A DNA stretch of 9,508 nt from Paracoccaceae bacterium (GTDB taxonomy: Bacteria; Pseudomonadota; Alphaproteobacteria; Rhodobacterales; Rhodobacteraceae). Each line of letters opens with the position of its first letter. Position 1 is the first letter of the stretch. Shown here piece after piece: positions 1 through 6,337 of this stretch. The position numbers were made by a program, and so were the translations under genes. The notes under the pieces are model-generated. The model was not told the origin of the DNA, made no database searches, and saw only the letters and a program-made list of their open reading frames with translations. The stretch lies in NCBI GenBank assembly GCA_016765235.1, contig JAESQH010000233.1:1-9508 (forward strand). The letters run 5' to 3'.

Positions 1-342
1 CGGCCCTTGTTCCACGCCACCCGATTTAGGGTCCGCAGCACCATAGTATAGCCGCGCGATACGGGCTGACGAAATTGCCATGGCGCACATGGGGCAGGGT
101 TCTAGCGTTACGTACAGGTCCATACTTGGCAGACGTTCAGACGCCATAGCAGCGCAAGCCGCGCGGATAACCAGAATTTCGGCATGCGCCGTCGGGTCCG
201 ACAATTCACGCGTGCGGTTGCCATTTTGGGCCAGCACGACGCCATTCGCGACAATCACAGCCCCCACCGGTGTCTCTCCGCGTTCAGCTGCTAAGCGGGC
301 TTCCGCGAGGGCAATGTCCATATATGTTGTGAATTCGCGCAT
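1..342 (-). CDS. tadA: tRNA-specific adenosine deaminase TadA (3' end cut by window edge)
   Basis: TadA deaminates adenosine-34 to inosine in the wobble position of tRNA-Arg(ACG), a cytoplasmic and normally essential zinc enzyme. Reading the minus strand from ATG at 342 gives 114 residues up to the edge. The zinc/catalytic signature is complete: HAEI (His53, catalytic Glu55) and EPCPMCAMAI (Cys83, Cys86). TPVGAVIV near residue 25 is also typical of the N-terminal half. The family is usually about 150-170 residues, so roughly 40-50 C-terminal residues lie outside the window. An AGG about 6 bases before the ATG is a weak ribosome site; a second in-frame ATG is codon 8. The gene diverges from rluB, with only about 45 bases between the two starts. 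Confidence 0.97.
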   Translation of the reverse strand, partial: MREFTTYMDIALAEARLAAERGETPVGAVIVANGVVLAQNGNRTRELSDPTAHAEILVIRAACAAMASERLPSMDLYVTLEPCPMCAMAISSARIARLYYGAADPKSGGVEQGP

Positions 343-387
343 TTCGACCCTAGTCAACAGTGTAGTCCTTCGTGTATGCCCCGATCT

Positions 388-1263
388 ATGACAGAAAAGA
401 AACATGAAGGCGAGCGGATCGCCAAGCGTCTTTCGCGCGCAGGCGTTGCCTCGCGACGGGAAGTTGAACGTATGGTTGCAGCCGGGCGCGTAAGCGTTAA
501 CGGCGAGGTGCTGGAGTCTCCGGCATTTAATGTGGTGCCTTCGGACAGGATATTGGTAGACAACAAACCTGTTGCCGCAGCGGAACCGGCGCGGCTTTGG
601 CGGTATTACAAACCCAAAGGTTTGGTTTCGACCAACAACGATGAAAAAGGCCGCGAGACGATCTTTGACAAGCTGCCGGATGATTTGCCTCGGGTAATGA
701 CGATTGGTCGCCTCGATCTGAACTCCGAAGGGTTGTTGTTGCTAACCAATGACGGCGAGCTGAAACGCAAGTTGGAGCTGCCCTCGACGGGTTGGGTGCG
801 CAAATACCGCGTGCGCGTGAACGGTTATCCAACGGATGAGACGCTGGCGCCGCTTCGTAAAGGTATCACCGTTGAAGGTGAACGATTCTTGCCGATGCAG
901 GTGGTTATAGACCGCCAGCAGGGTGCAAACGCATGGCTGACGATTGGTCTTCGCGAAGGCAAGAACCGCGAGATCCGGCGCGCGATCGAAAGCATCAACA
1001 TGACGGTGAACCGTCTGATCCGCGTTTCTTATGGTCCGTTCCAGCTAGGCGATATGAAGTTGAGTGAGGTCGATGAAATCAAGGCCAAGATTTTGAAGGA
1101 CCAGCTTGGTATCGAACGCGCACCAGAAATCGAACGCAAAGTTGCCCTGACGGAAAAACCACGTGCCCCGAGGGTTCGGCAGGTTCGCCCCGGTTCGGCT
1201 AGCCCCGGAATTTCCCTGCGCGGTAAGAAACGCGCTGGCGCGAAACCGGCTAAGAAAAAATGA
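388..1263 (+). CDS. rluB: 23S rRNA pseudouridine synthase (RluB/RsuA family)
   Basis: This enzyme isomerises a uridine in 23S rRNA to pseudouridine during ribosome assembly. An S4 RNA-binding domain fills about residues 9-55 (GERIAKRLSRAGVASRREVE). The RsuA/RluB catalytic domain follows, with GRLDLNSEGLLLLTNDG, whose Asp (residue 110 from this start) is the catalytic aspartate, and GKNREIRR later on. The last 40 or so residues are a basic Lys/Arg/Ala tail of low complexity, usual in this group. The product is 291 residues. An in-frame ATG at 376 would add four residues (MPRS); 388 is chosen because the S4 domain then begins at its usual distance, but neither start has a Shine-Dalgarno sequence. 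The assignment as RluB rather than RluE or RluF rests on overall pattern and family context. Confidence 0.94.
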   Translation: MTEKKHEGERIAKRLSRAGVASRREVERMVAAGRVSVNGEVLESPAFNVVPSDRILVDNKPVAAAEPARLWRYYKPKGLVSTNNDEKGRETIFDKLPDDLPRVMTIGRLDLNSEGLLLLTNDGELKRKLELPSTGWVRKYRVRVNGYPTDETLAPLRKGITVEGERFLPMQVVIDRQQGANAWLTIGLREGKNREIRRAIESINMTVNRLIRVSYGPFQLGDMKLSEVDEIKAKILKDQLGIERAPEIERKVALTEKPRAPRVRQVRPGSASPGISLRGKKRAGAKPAKKK

Positions 1264-1733
1264 GTGGCGTTTCGCTAAGGCCAATGACCGAAGCGGAATT
1301 CGACGTGTGGAAGGCGTATTCGATTGTCGAATACGCTAAAGACAAGATGAACTCGCTGGGCATCCCGATCGAAAAAGCGACAAAACTGTCCAAGGACTCT
1401 TTTGCAGGATTGTTGCGCGATGGTATCCAAACCACCGATAACCATTTTTTCATGATTACACGCGACGAGGCGGTTTTAGGATGGCTCTGGTTCGTTGTGA
1501 AAACGGAATGGGGCGTTACATCGGCGTTTGTGTATGATGTCGAAGTTAAATCCGAACACAGGCGCCAAGGTGTGGCAGTTGCAGCAATGCTTTTATTGGA
1601 AGAAGAGGCTCGCAAACTCAGGGCAACAAAAATCGCGCTACATGTGTTTGGCCAAAACACCGGCGCACGGGATCTATACATGAAAGTCGGCTACCATATG
1701 ACAGATTACTCGATGGCAAAAGATCTGGCCTAA
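1260..1733 (+). CDS. GNAT-family N-acetyltransferase
   Basis: The 157-residue product has the GNAT fold. A beta-4 strand (SAFVYDVEV, about residues 88-96) leads into the acetyl-CoA pyrophosphate loop HRRQGVA (about 100-106), which fits the family pattern R/Q-x-x-G-x-G/A. A C-terminal segment typical of the fold follows (IALHVFGQNTGARDLYMKVGY, residues 125-145), in which the Asn and the Tyr-Met region usually form the end of motif B. The start codon overlaps the rluB stop as ATGA, so the two are probably translationally coupled. The substrate cannot be read from sequence: protein N-terminal, amino-group or small-molecule acetylation are all possible. Its position behind rluB suggests but does not prove a ribosome-related substrate. 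Confidence 0.9.
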   Translation: MSGVSLRPMTEAEFDVWKAYSIVEYAKDKMNSLGIPIEKATKLSKDSFAGLLRDGIQTTDNHFFMITRDEAVLGWLWFVVKTEWGVTSAFVYDVEVKSEHRRQGVAVAAMLLLEEEARKLRATKIALHVFGQNTGARDLYMKVGYHMTDYSMAKDLA

Positions 1734-1754
1734 CACTGCCATTTGGTCGTGTTA
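1731..1754 (+). terminator. Weak hairpin at the GNAT gene end
   Basis: The stop codon itself begins the stem: TAACAC pairs with GTGTTA, with a T/C mismatch and three further inner pairs (one G-U) around an ATTT loop. There is no T-run after it, so it is at best a poor intrinsic terminator. Confidence 0.3.
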
Positions 1755-1851
1755 CCCATCGGAACGCGCAACTTAATGTCACCGCGTGGCTGCATCTAAA
1801 TTACCAGCAAGCCGTCTCCGCCTACCAAGGGCAAGAGAGATTAACTAATTT

Positions 1852-1911
1852 GTGCATACGCGTTGTGCATACGCGTTGTGCACGGGTTGTGTACGCGTTG
1901 TGTACAGGGTT
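1852..1911. repeat. Five degenerate 11-13 bp tandem units
   Basis: Two identical 13-bp units GTGCATACGCGTT (1852-1864 and 1865-1877) are followed by three 11-12 bp relatives: GTGCACGGGTT, GTGTACGCGTT and GTGTACAGGGTT. On the minus strand every unit has the core NTRNGCACA or NTGTACACA-like end; two read GTATGCACA, which is one base from the DnaA-box consensus TTATNCACA. The array sits between two convergent genes, directly after an AT-rich stretch (TTAACTAATTTG). Function is unknown. Confidence 0.8.
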
Positions 1912-1927
1912 TTCCGGCGGAAAATCC
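1907..1927 (-). terminator. Hairpin after the kinase gene, possible terminator
   Basis: GGGTTTTCC and GGAAAATCC pair over nine positions (one G-U) around a three-base loop. The hairpin lies 22 bases past the stop of the minus-strand kinase gene. No T-run follows on either strand, so termination efficiency is uncertain. It also abuts the tandem repeats. Confidence 0.45.
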
Positions 1928-1949
1928 TAATAGTTAACGCCGTCGCGCG

Positions 1950-2867
1950 TTACATTTTCGCCAGATACAAAGTGCCCAGTTCCGCCGTCACCCGTGCAAA
2001 ATCGTGGGCGAGCACCTGCGGCTCTGTTGCCGCCATATGGCTGCCGATCCATGCGAGCAGGGCCATCCGTCGCAGCATAATGAAGCTGTCGATTTCGAAG
2101 ACTTCAGCATCACTTAGCGGGCGTACTTTGCGGTATCCCTTGACCCAAGCCTTACGAAGCGCGGGCACTTGCTGGTCGTCCTCGATGAACGAAATCGCGG
2201 CGGCAAAGTCATACAAGAACCAGCCAAACCCGCAATCGTCAAAGTCGATCAGGCGCATATTCCCGTTGTGAACCAGTATATTTGCCAACCGCATATCGGC
2301 GTGGATCAACCCGTAATTCTCAGCGGTTTTTCCAAATGCGCTCAGGCGGTGTTTCACCACACGCTCGACCCGTTCCAGAATGCGGCGGATGTCATTGGTC
2401 ACATTTGGCGCGTCCCGCCAATCCCCCCATTTGGCATTTTCGCCAAACACCTCGACCAACCCCCAGGTCAAACGCTCAAAGTTTTCGGGCGGTGCCCAGC
2501 TTTGACTATGGTTATGTGTTTGCGCCGCGATGCGGCCAAGTTCGGTGAAGGATGCGGTCAGATCTTCGCTTTGACCGGGGTGTTCCCCATTGATATAGTT
2601 GAATAAAACCATAAAGCGACTGTCAACGGACTGCACTGTCTGCCCATCAATTCCGGCAATCGCGGTGGGCGTATTCAGGGGTAGGGCGGCGCTCCATTCC
2701 AGCTCACATTCGATCGCGCGCTCAGTGTGATAGCGTTGGCGATGCACACGCAGAACTGCTTTGAAATCGCCACCCTCAATCAGATAGGTTTCGTTTTCCG
2801 AAACGTTAATCAGGGTGGCTGTTGCGTCGGTGGGGATGTCCCACAAATGTAATGGCAAGTTTTTCAT
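1950..2867 (-). CDS. Phosphotransferase / kinase of the aminoglycoside-choline kinase fold
   Basis: This 305-residue protein belongs to the APH/choline-kinase superfamily, which phosphorylates small molecules or sugars with ATP. The catalytic-loop motif LIHADMRLANIL is present (Asp191 catalytic, Asn196 metal-binding), followed by the DFG-equivalent LIDFDD (Asp208). The N-terminal lobe has YLIEGGDFKAVLRVHR, where an Arg stands at the usual ATP-lysine position, as is common in the homoserine-kinase-type-II-like subgroup. Length is normal for that group. Start at 2867 is supported by AGGGA about 4 bases upstream. The gene converges on the rluB-GNAT pair and diverges from rnpB. The substrate cannot be inferred: homoserine, choline, fructosamine or an unknown metabolite are possible. 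Its chromosomal context gives no reason to call it a resistance gene. Confidence 0.92.
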   Translation of the reverse strand: MKNLPLHLWDIPTDATATLINVSENETYLIEGGDFKAVLRVHRQRYHTERAIECELEWSAALPLNTPTAIAGIDGQTVQSVDSRFMVLFNYINGEHPGQSEDLTASFTELGRIAAQTHNHSQSWAPPENFERLTWGLVEVFGENAKWGDWRDAPNVTNDIRRILERVERVVKHRLSAFGKTAENYGLIHADMRLANILVHNGNMRLIDFDDCGFGWFLYDFAAAISFIEDDQQVPALRKAWVKGYRKVRPLSDAEVFEIDSFIMLRRMALLAWIGSHMAATEPQVLAHDFARVTAELGTLYLAKM

Positions 2868-2908
2868 GCTGTCCCTTTATGCGCAAACCCACGCCGGTTC
2901 AACGGCCA

Positions 2909-2937
2909 TTGACCTAGCTGCGCGAACCGCCTACCTA
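2909..2937 (+). promoter_or_regulatory. Probable rnpB promoter
   Basis: TTGACC (2909-2914) and TACCTA (2932-2937) are separated by 17 bases. The predicted start, 6-8 bases downstream, falls at the first bases of the RNase P RNA P1 stem (about 2943-2945), so the promoter and the RNA end agree independently. Confidence 0.7.
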
Positions 2938-2942
2938 ACCGA

Positions 2943-3305
2943 TATGCGGATGGCTGGATGGCTGCACCTGTAAGGGTGAGGAAAGTCCGGACTCCATGGA
3001 GAAGTGACGCCGGTTAACGGCCGGCCGGGGTAACCCGAGGGAAAGTGCCACAGAGAACAGACCGCCTTGCGTGCAAGGTAAGGGTGAAACGGTGGAGTAA
3101 GAGACCACCGCGTTGCTGGCAACAGGAACGGCACGGTAAACCCCGTCAGGAGCAAGGCCAAATAGGGATCGCGCGTCGCAAGACAGGTCTTCAACCGAGC
3201 GATCCGGGTTGGCTGCAAGAGCCTGTTGGTAACAGCAGGCCCAGACGAATGGTCATCGAAGGGCTTAGGCCCGGAACAAAATCCGGCTTACAGGCCATCC
3301 GCATA
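2943..3305 (+). ncRNA. rnpB: RNase P RNA (type A, alphaproteobacterial)
   Basis: This is the catalytic RNA of RNase P, which removes the 5' leader from tRNA precursors. The ends are set by a perfect P1 stem: TATGCGGATGGC (2943-2954) pairs with GCCATCCGCATA (3294-3305). Universally conserved segments appear in order: GAGGAAAGTCCGGACTCC (from 2978), CAGAGAACAGACCGCC (from 3051), GGTAAGGGTGAAACGGTGG (from 3078), GGTAAACCCC and AGCAAGGCCAAATAGGG (3135-3170), CAGACGAATGGTCAT (from 3242) and AACAAAATCCGGCTTAC (from 3275). GGGTTGG at 3206 may be the loop that binds the tRNA CCA end. Length of about 363 is usual. A short T-rich run (TTTTCTCTT) follows P1, but no separate terminator hairpin was found. 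Protein-like reading frames across this region are not genes. Confidence 0.98.
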
Positions 3306-3447
3306 TTTTCTCTTATGTACCTGCTGGATATATAGTTGATAATTCAATTATGTAATCCAACTTTTGCCTTACGCAATTGGAAATTGTTTGATCTCAATAT
3401 CGATACAATCCAGAAGTATACACATTTTTGTATTCCTGACGGAAACA

Positions 3448-3461
3448 TTGACTCAGATCAA
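3448..3461 (+). promoter_or_regulatory. FNR/FnrL-type binding box
   Basis: TTGACTCAGATCAA fits the FNR-family dyad TTGAT-N4-ATCAA with one change (TTGAC), a variant common for FnrL sites in Rhodobacterales. It is centred 68-69 bases before the cytochrome c start codon. With a start site near 3490-3496 the box would be near -35 to -42, the activating class II position, though no convincing -10 hexamer is visible. Confidence 0.65.
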
Positions 3462-3522
3462 AGCGAGCAACTCTGTTACTGTTCACAAGCGGGTATGGAA
3501 TTTTAAACGAACGGAGAATGTA

Positions 3523-3966
3523 ATGAAAACTCTTAAAGTGGTAGCGCTGGCGACCGTTGTGGGGTTGGCTGGTGTGTCGGCGATTTGGGCGCAGGGTGAT
3601 CACGAAGACGGTGTGAAAACTACGCGATTGCTTATGCCAATAATGAATGCAGACCGCGGAATGGAACTGTTTGCCTCCAAGGGCTGTGCAACGTGCCACT
3701 CTGTTAATGATGTAGGCGGGGAAGATGCCAGCCCGTTAGATGCGCATAAAATGGACGAATATATGAATCCGTTCGACCACGCCGCGAAAATGTGGCTGAT
3801 GGCACCGTATATGATCGCGGCGCAGGAAGACGAACTTGGTGAGCAAATTTTGTTCACAGGTGATGAGTTGTCGAACATAATTGCCTTCTTGCATGACGAC
3901 GCACAGCAGCTTCTGTTTACCGAAGAGTATCTTGAATCGATCGCTGGCGAAGAAACTGATGGCTAA
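3523..3966 (+). CDS. Small exported monoheme c-type cytochrome
   Basis: The 147-residue precursor has a Sec signal peptide (MKTLK followed by a hydrophobic stretch to about residue 22, cleavage near AWA-Q) and one heme c attachment site CATCH (Cys55, Cys58, His59 as axial ligand), preceded by MELFASKG as in class I cytochromes. A conserved-looking stretch MNPFDHAAKMWLMAPYM (76-97) supplies several candidate axial methionines. The mature protein is acidic. It should carry electrons in the periplasm; the partner is unknown. Start at 3523 is chosen because GGAG lies 6 bases upstream and because it places the signal peptide correctly. An upstream FnrL-type box suggests low-oxygen induction. The next gene starts 10 bases after the stop, so they form an operon. 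Confidence 0.93.
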   Translation: MKTLKVVALATVVGLAGVSAIWAQGDHEDGVKTTRLLMPIMNADRGMELFASKGCATCHSVNDVGGEDASPLDAHKMDEYMNPFDHAAKMWLMAPYMIAAQEDELGEQILFTGDELSNIIAFLHDDAQQLLFTEEYLESIAGEETDG

Positions 3967-3976
3967 GGTGAAAATC

Positions 3977-4339
3977 ATGATGAAAACGATGATGCATATG
4001 ACTAAGAGTAGGCTCAGCGTTATCGGTGGACTTGCTGTTTTTGTCCCGACACTACTTGCGAGCGCGGTTTCTGCTCAGGTTGAGACGCAACTGCCCTACG
4101 CTTATCGTGGCCACATGTGGGGCGACGGGTATGGATGGTTTGGAATGGGGGGCGGGTTCATGGTCTTGTTCTGGATATTGATAATCGCAGTTGTGGTTTA
4201 TGCAGTGCGATGGGCGTCCAATAAGAACGGCTCCGTTAGCAAGTCAGAATCTGCGTTGGATATCCTGAAAGAACGTCTGGCGCGTGGCGATATTGAGTCT
4301 GCGGAATATGAAGAACGCCGTAAAGTTCTGGAGAAATGA
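3977..4339 (+). CDS. Small membrane protein with C-terminal SHOCT domain
   Basis: The 120-residue product has an N-terminal signal or anchor segment (about residues 14-34, ending ASAVSAQ). A Gly/Trp/Tyr/Met-rich linker follows, then one transmembrane segment (FMVLFWILIIAVVVYAVRWA, about 61-80). The end is ALDILKERLARGDIESAEYE followed by basic residues, which is the SHOCT (short C-terminal) domain found at the tails of many unrelated bacterial proteins. The start at 3977 is preferred because AAGGTG lies 6 bases before it. ATGs at 3959 (overlapping the cytochrome stop), 3980 and 3989 are alternatives. Function is unknown. The tight spacing to the cytochrome gene suggests co-expression and possibly a membrane partner role. 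Confidence 0.82.
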   Translation: MMKTMMHMTKSRLSVIGGLAVFVPTLLASAVSAQVETQLPYAYRGHMWGDGYGWFGMGGGFMVLFWILIIAVVVYAVRWASNKNGSVSKSESALDILKERLARGDIESAEYEERRKVLEK

Positions 4340-4342
4340 GCG

Positions 4343-4378
4343 TGCGGGCGGGTCGATAATCGATCCGCCCGCAGTTGG
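4343..4378. terminator. Strong bidirectional intrinsic terminator
   Basis: TGCGGGCGGGTCGA and TCGATCCGCCCGCA form a stem of about 14 pairs (one G-U) around a TAA loop, ending at 4373 and followed by GTTGGTTTTA. It begins 4 bases after the SHOCT gene stop and lies about 8 bases past the stop of the convergent DUF1761 gene, so it can serve both units. The T-rich tail favours the plus strand. Confidence 0.85.
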
Positions 4379-4380
4379 TT

Positions 4381-4764
4381 TTAGAATATTCCTTGGCTGA
4401 TGATCATAATCACAACCATCGCGACGGTGAATCCTGCGTCTGTGTGGCGTACGTATGCGTTCATATTGAGAAATAGAGCGCTCGCGCCGTTTAGAACCAC
4501 AATCGTAACCATGATTAGAATAATTGTTAGAAGTGCGTCATTGCTGGCTGTAACACCAACCACCCAAGCTAAAAGGAAAGTTCCTGCGGCCTGAGCTATC
4601 ATTGCTGGCATAGGCATTTTATCCGGACCATCAGGGTCAAGGCCGTTGCCCTCTGCCCATTTTTTCCCAAATAACTTGGGTGAAAACCATAGCCACCCTA
4701 ATCCGAACGAGAGTACGAAGCCAACAATCGTTGCTAGCCAATTAATATCTGTTATTTCACTCAT
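4381..4764 (-). CDS. DUF1761 integral membrane protein
   Basis: The 127-residue protein matches the DUF1761 family. It begins ITDINWLATIVGFVLSFGLG and continues with the family hallmark LWFSPKLFGKKW, then three further hydrophobic helices at about residues 53-74, 78-99 and 111-127, making four membrane segments. The function of the family is unknown; members often lie next to SRPBCC/AHSA1 and ArsR genes, as here. ATG at 4764 is chosen because GGGGA stands 5-6 bases before it; a GTG directly upstream at 4767 would be too close to that site. It is the last gene of the minus-strand unit, 42 bases after the ArsR-SRPBCC gene, and ends just before the shared terminator. Confidence 0.9.
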   Translation of the reverse strand: MSEITDINWLATIVGFVLSFGLGWLWFSPKLFGKKWAEGNGLDPDGPDKMPMPAMIAQAAGTFLLAWVVGVTASNDALLTIILIMVTIVVLNGASALFLNMNAYVRHTDAGFTVAMVVIMIISQGIF

Positions 4765-4806
4765 CACTTTCCCCTTTTTTTATATATGCCAAATGATTGG
4801 CTGATT

Positions 4807-5562
4807 TTAGGCTAGCACAGCGGCCAGCGATTCCAAAATTTTGCCCCAGCCGGCTGCGTGGTTGTCACGCGATTCCTCGCTCTCGAATTTTACGTGTGAA
4901 AGCTCGACGGTAGTACCGTCGCCGTTCGGGGTAAAGTTTATCGCAACGTTGCTGGCTGTCTCCGAGAACGGCGTTTCCCAGGTGAATGCGATACGCGAGT
5001 GGCGGTTGATTTCGGTATATGTTCCGGAATGGGGCATGTCTTGATCGCCGTTACGCATAATAATTTCAAAGCGGCCACCAACCGTTGGGTCAGTGGAGGC
5101 AGAGGGAACGATCATGCTATCGCCCGGCATCATGAATTGCTTGAGCATTTCAGGATCCAGCCACGCGTCGAACACAGCTTTGGTCGGGGCATTGATTGTA
5201 CGCGAAACAGTTAGGGATATATCAGTCATCAGATTTTCCTTTGTTACGATGTTATCGAGCGCTTCGAGCCGAATGTCCCAGATCGAGCGGAGGTCTTTGA
5301 ACCATTCATCCACCGCGTTGACGGGGCTTAGGTTCGCTTCGATTAAATGAACGCGGCCCAAAGTTCTTCGGGTCACGAGGTTCGCCCTTTCCAAAACCTT
5401 GATGTGTTTGGATACCGAATTGAGCGACATATCGTACATCGCGGCCAGCTCCGTTACGCGGGTCGGGCCTTGTTGCACCAGTGAAGTCAATATCGAACGC
5501 CGTGTTGGATCGCTCACGGCTTTCAAAGTATCGGACAGGGTATTGCTATTGTGTTCAACCAT
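4807..5562 (-). CDS. Fused ArsR-type HTH regulator and SRPBCC (AHSA1-like) protein
   Basis: This 251-residue protein joins two domains normally encoded by neighbouring genes. Residues 1-100 are an ArsR-family winged helix (LKAVSDPTRRSILTSL, then VTELAAMYDMSLNSVSKHIKV as the recognition region). Residues 114-250 are an AHSA1/SRPBCC ligand-binding fold (SLTVSRTINAPTKAVFDAWL, then GGRFEIIMRNG, then AFTWETPF). No cysteine is present, so it is not a thiol-based metal sensor. A small molecule bound in the SRPBCC cavity is a more likely signal, but this is inference. The linker encodes an in-frame ATG (codon 112, position 5229) preceded by AAAGGAAAATCTG, a good ribosome site. This points to a recent fusion or to a second, SRPBCC-only product. 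There is no ribosome site before the first ATG. The upstream 11-bp repeats suggest autoregulation. Confidence 0.92.
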   Translation of the reverse strand: MVEHNSNTLSDTLKAVSDPTRRSILTSLVQQGPTRVTELAAMYDMSLNSVSKHIKVLERANLVTRRTLGRVHLIEANLSPVNAVDEWFKDLRSIWDIRLEALDNIVTKENLMTDISLTVSRTINAPTKAVFDAWLDPEMLKQFMMPGDSMIVPSASTDPTVGGRFEIIMRNGDQDMPHSGTYTEINRHSRIAFTWETPFSETASNVAINFTPNGDGTTVELSHVKFESEESRDNHAAGWGKILESLAAVLA

Positions 5563-5563
5563 A

Positions 5564-5612
5564 AGGGTGAATAACTTGTCGAAAAACCATTGTCAACCGA
5601 TAGGGTGAATAA
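5564..5612. promoter_or_regulatory. Pair of identical 11-bp direct repeats, likely operator
   Basis: AGGGTGAATAA occurs at 5564-5574 and again at 5602-5612, 38 bp apart. One copy overlaps the predicted -10 element and the other lies just upstream of the -35. This placement suits repression by the HTH protein encoded immediately downstream. Confidence 0.55.
5568..5596 (-). promoter_or_regulatory. Probable promoter of the ArsR-SRPBCC gene (leaderless)
   Basis: On the minus strand TTGACA (5596-5591) and TATTCA (5573-5568) are separated by 17 bases. Only five bases separate the -10 element from the ATG at 5562, so transcription should begin at or within a base or two of the start codon. This explains the lack of a ribosome site. 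Confidence 0.6.
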
Positions 5613-5632
5613 AATTTTCAGAGCGTTCGGTG

Positions 5633-6235
5633 TTACCAGAGGTCGACTTCTATTCCCTCGGCGGCCAAGCGTTGGCCCTTTTCCCGAATGAACCGCTGGA
5701 AACCTTGGTCTCTAAAGGCACCAGAGGCGACATATTCCAGGGAAGATACAAAGTGGAGAGGTTTAAAATACCCCGGCATTGTGAACGCTACGGCTTCGCG
5801 CACGCTTTGAGCGCCTGCTGCTTCGGGCGGGATTATTATCATTGTCGGAGTGAAGTTCACGAACCACTTGGACGCCAGATCCTTTTCGGACAATGTTTCA
5901 CCGTCGAAATCGAGGACCTCGCGATCGCCCCACAAGTTAAGCTGCACAACTACGAAGTTTTCCGTAAGGAATTCAACGATCTCTGGTCGCTCGAAATTAA
6001 CTGCGTGTAGTTCGCGGCAGTAGGGGCATCCGCGTTGCTCAAACAGTAGGATCAGACCTTTGTCCTCGGCAGCCGCATCATCCAGATCGGAGCCCATTTC
6101 TAAAAAACTGTCCAGAAAGAAGTCTTGCTTGTGAAGCCCATCGTCACCCATTTGGACTTGTGCTTTGAGTTGGCTCGCGACTGAAAGGGCCGAAAGTGCT
6201 GCTGTCATTGCTAAAAAGCTGCGTCTGCGAATCAT
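5633..6235 (-). CDS. Exported SoxW-like thioredoxin-fold protein
   Basis: The 200-residue precursor starts MIRRRSFLAM, a twin-arginine (Tat) motif, followed by a short hydrophobic stretch and a likely cleavage at LKA-Q (residues 25/26). The thioredoxin fold follows, with active site GCPYC (Cys70, Cys73) and cis-proline in FTPT (Pro130). The segments FVVVQLNLWGDREV, MPGYFKPLHF and the GIEVDLW end resemble SoxW-type thioredoxins linked to sulfur oxidation and periplasmic thiol reduction. Start at 6235 is firm, with GGAGGTG 5 bases upstream. It is the first gene of the minus-strand unit, 70 bases ahead of the ArsR fusion. No sox genes are visible nearby, so a role in sulfur oxidation is not shown; general periplasmic thiol exchange or cytochrome maturation are equally possible. 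Confidence 0.87.
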   Translation of the reverse strand: MIRRRSFLAMTAALSALSVASQLKAQVQMGDDGLHKQDFFLDSFLEMGSDLDDAAAEDKGLILLFEQRGCPYCRELHAVNFERPEIVEFLTENFVVVQLNLWGDREVLDFDGETLSEKDLASKWFVNFTPTMIIIPPEAAGAQSVREAVAFTMPGYFKPLHFVSSLEYVASGAFRDQGFQRFIREKGQRLAAEGIEVDLW

Positions 6236-6337
6236 AATTCACCTCCAAATGCTTCGAGATGACAGTAGCACAAAATGGCCTTAACCGCGCGCTGCTGGGC
6301 CATATAGACGGAAAGTTGGCCGAAAAATGAATTATTT

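Noticed and set aside
80..391. Plus-strand open frame over the tadA gene
   Set aside because: It is the antisense shadow of tadA, whose zinc-site motifs are clear on the minus strand.
1852..1911. Possible CRISPR array
   Set aside because: Units are only 11-13 bp, contiguous, with no spacers, and no cas genes are near.
1852..2271. An open frame beginning in the tandem repeats and running over the kinase gene
   Set aside because: Its first codons are just the translated repeat and the rest is antisense to a well-supported kinase gene.
2931..3335. Open frames on both strands over 2931-3335
   Set aside because: They coincide with the RNase P RNA gene, whose conserved segments and P1 stem account for the sequence.
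3339..3351. ATAATTCAATTAT perfect 13-bp inverted repeat upstream of the cytochrome gene
   Set aside because: It is very AT-rich and short, does not clearly match a Fur, Irr or RirA site, and is expected by chance in AT-rich intergenic DNA.
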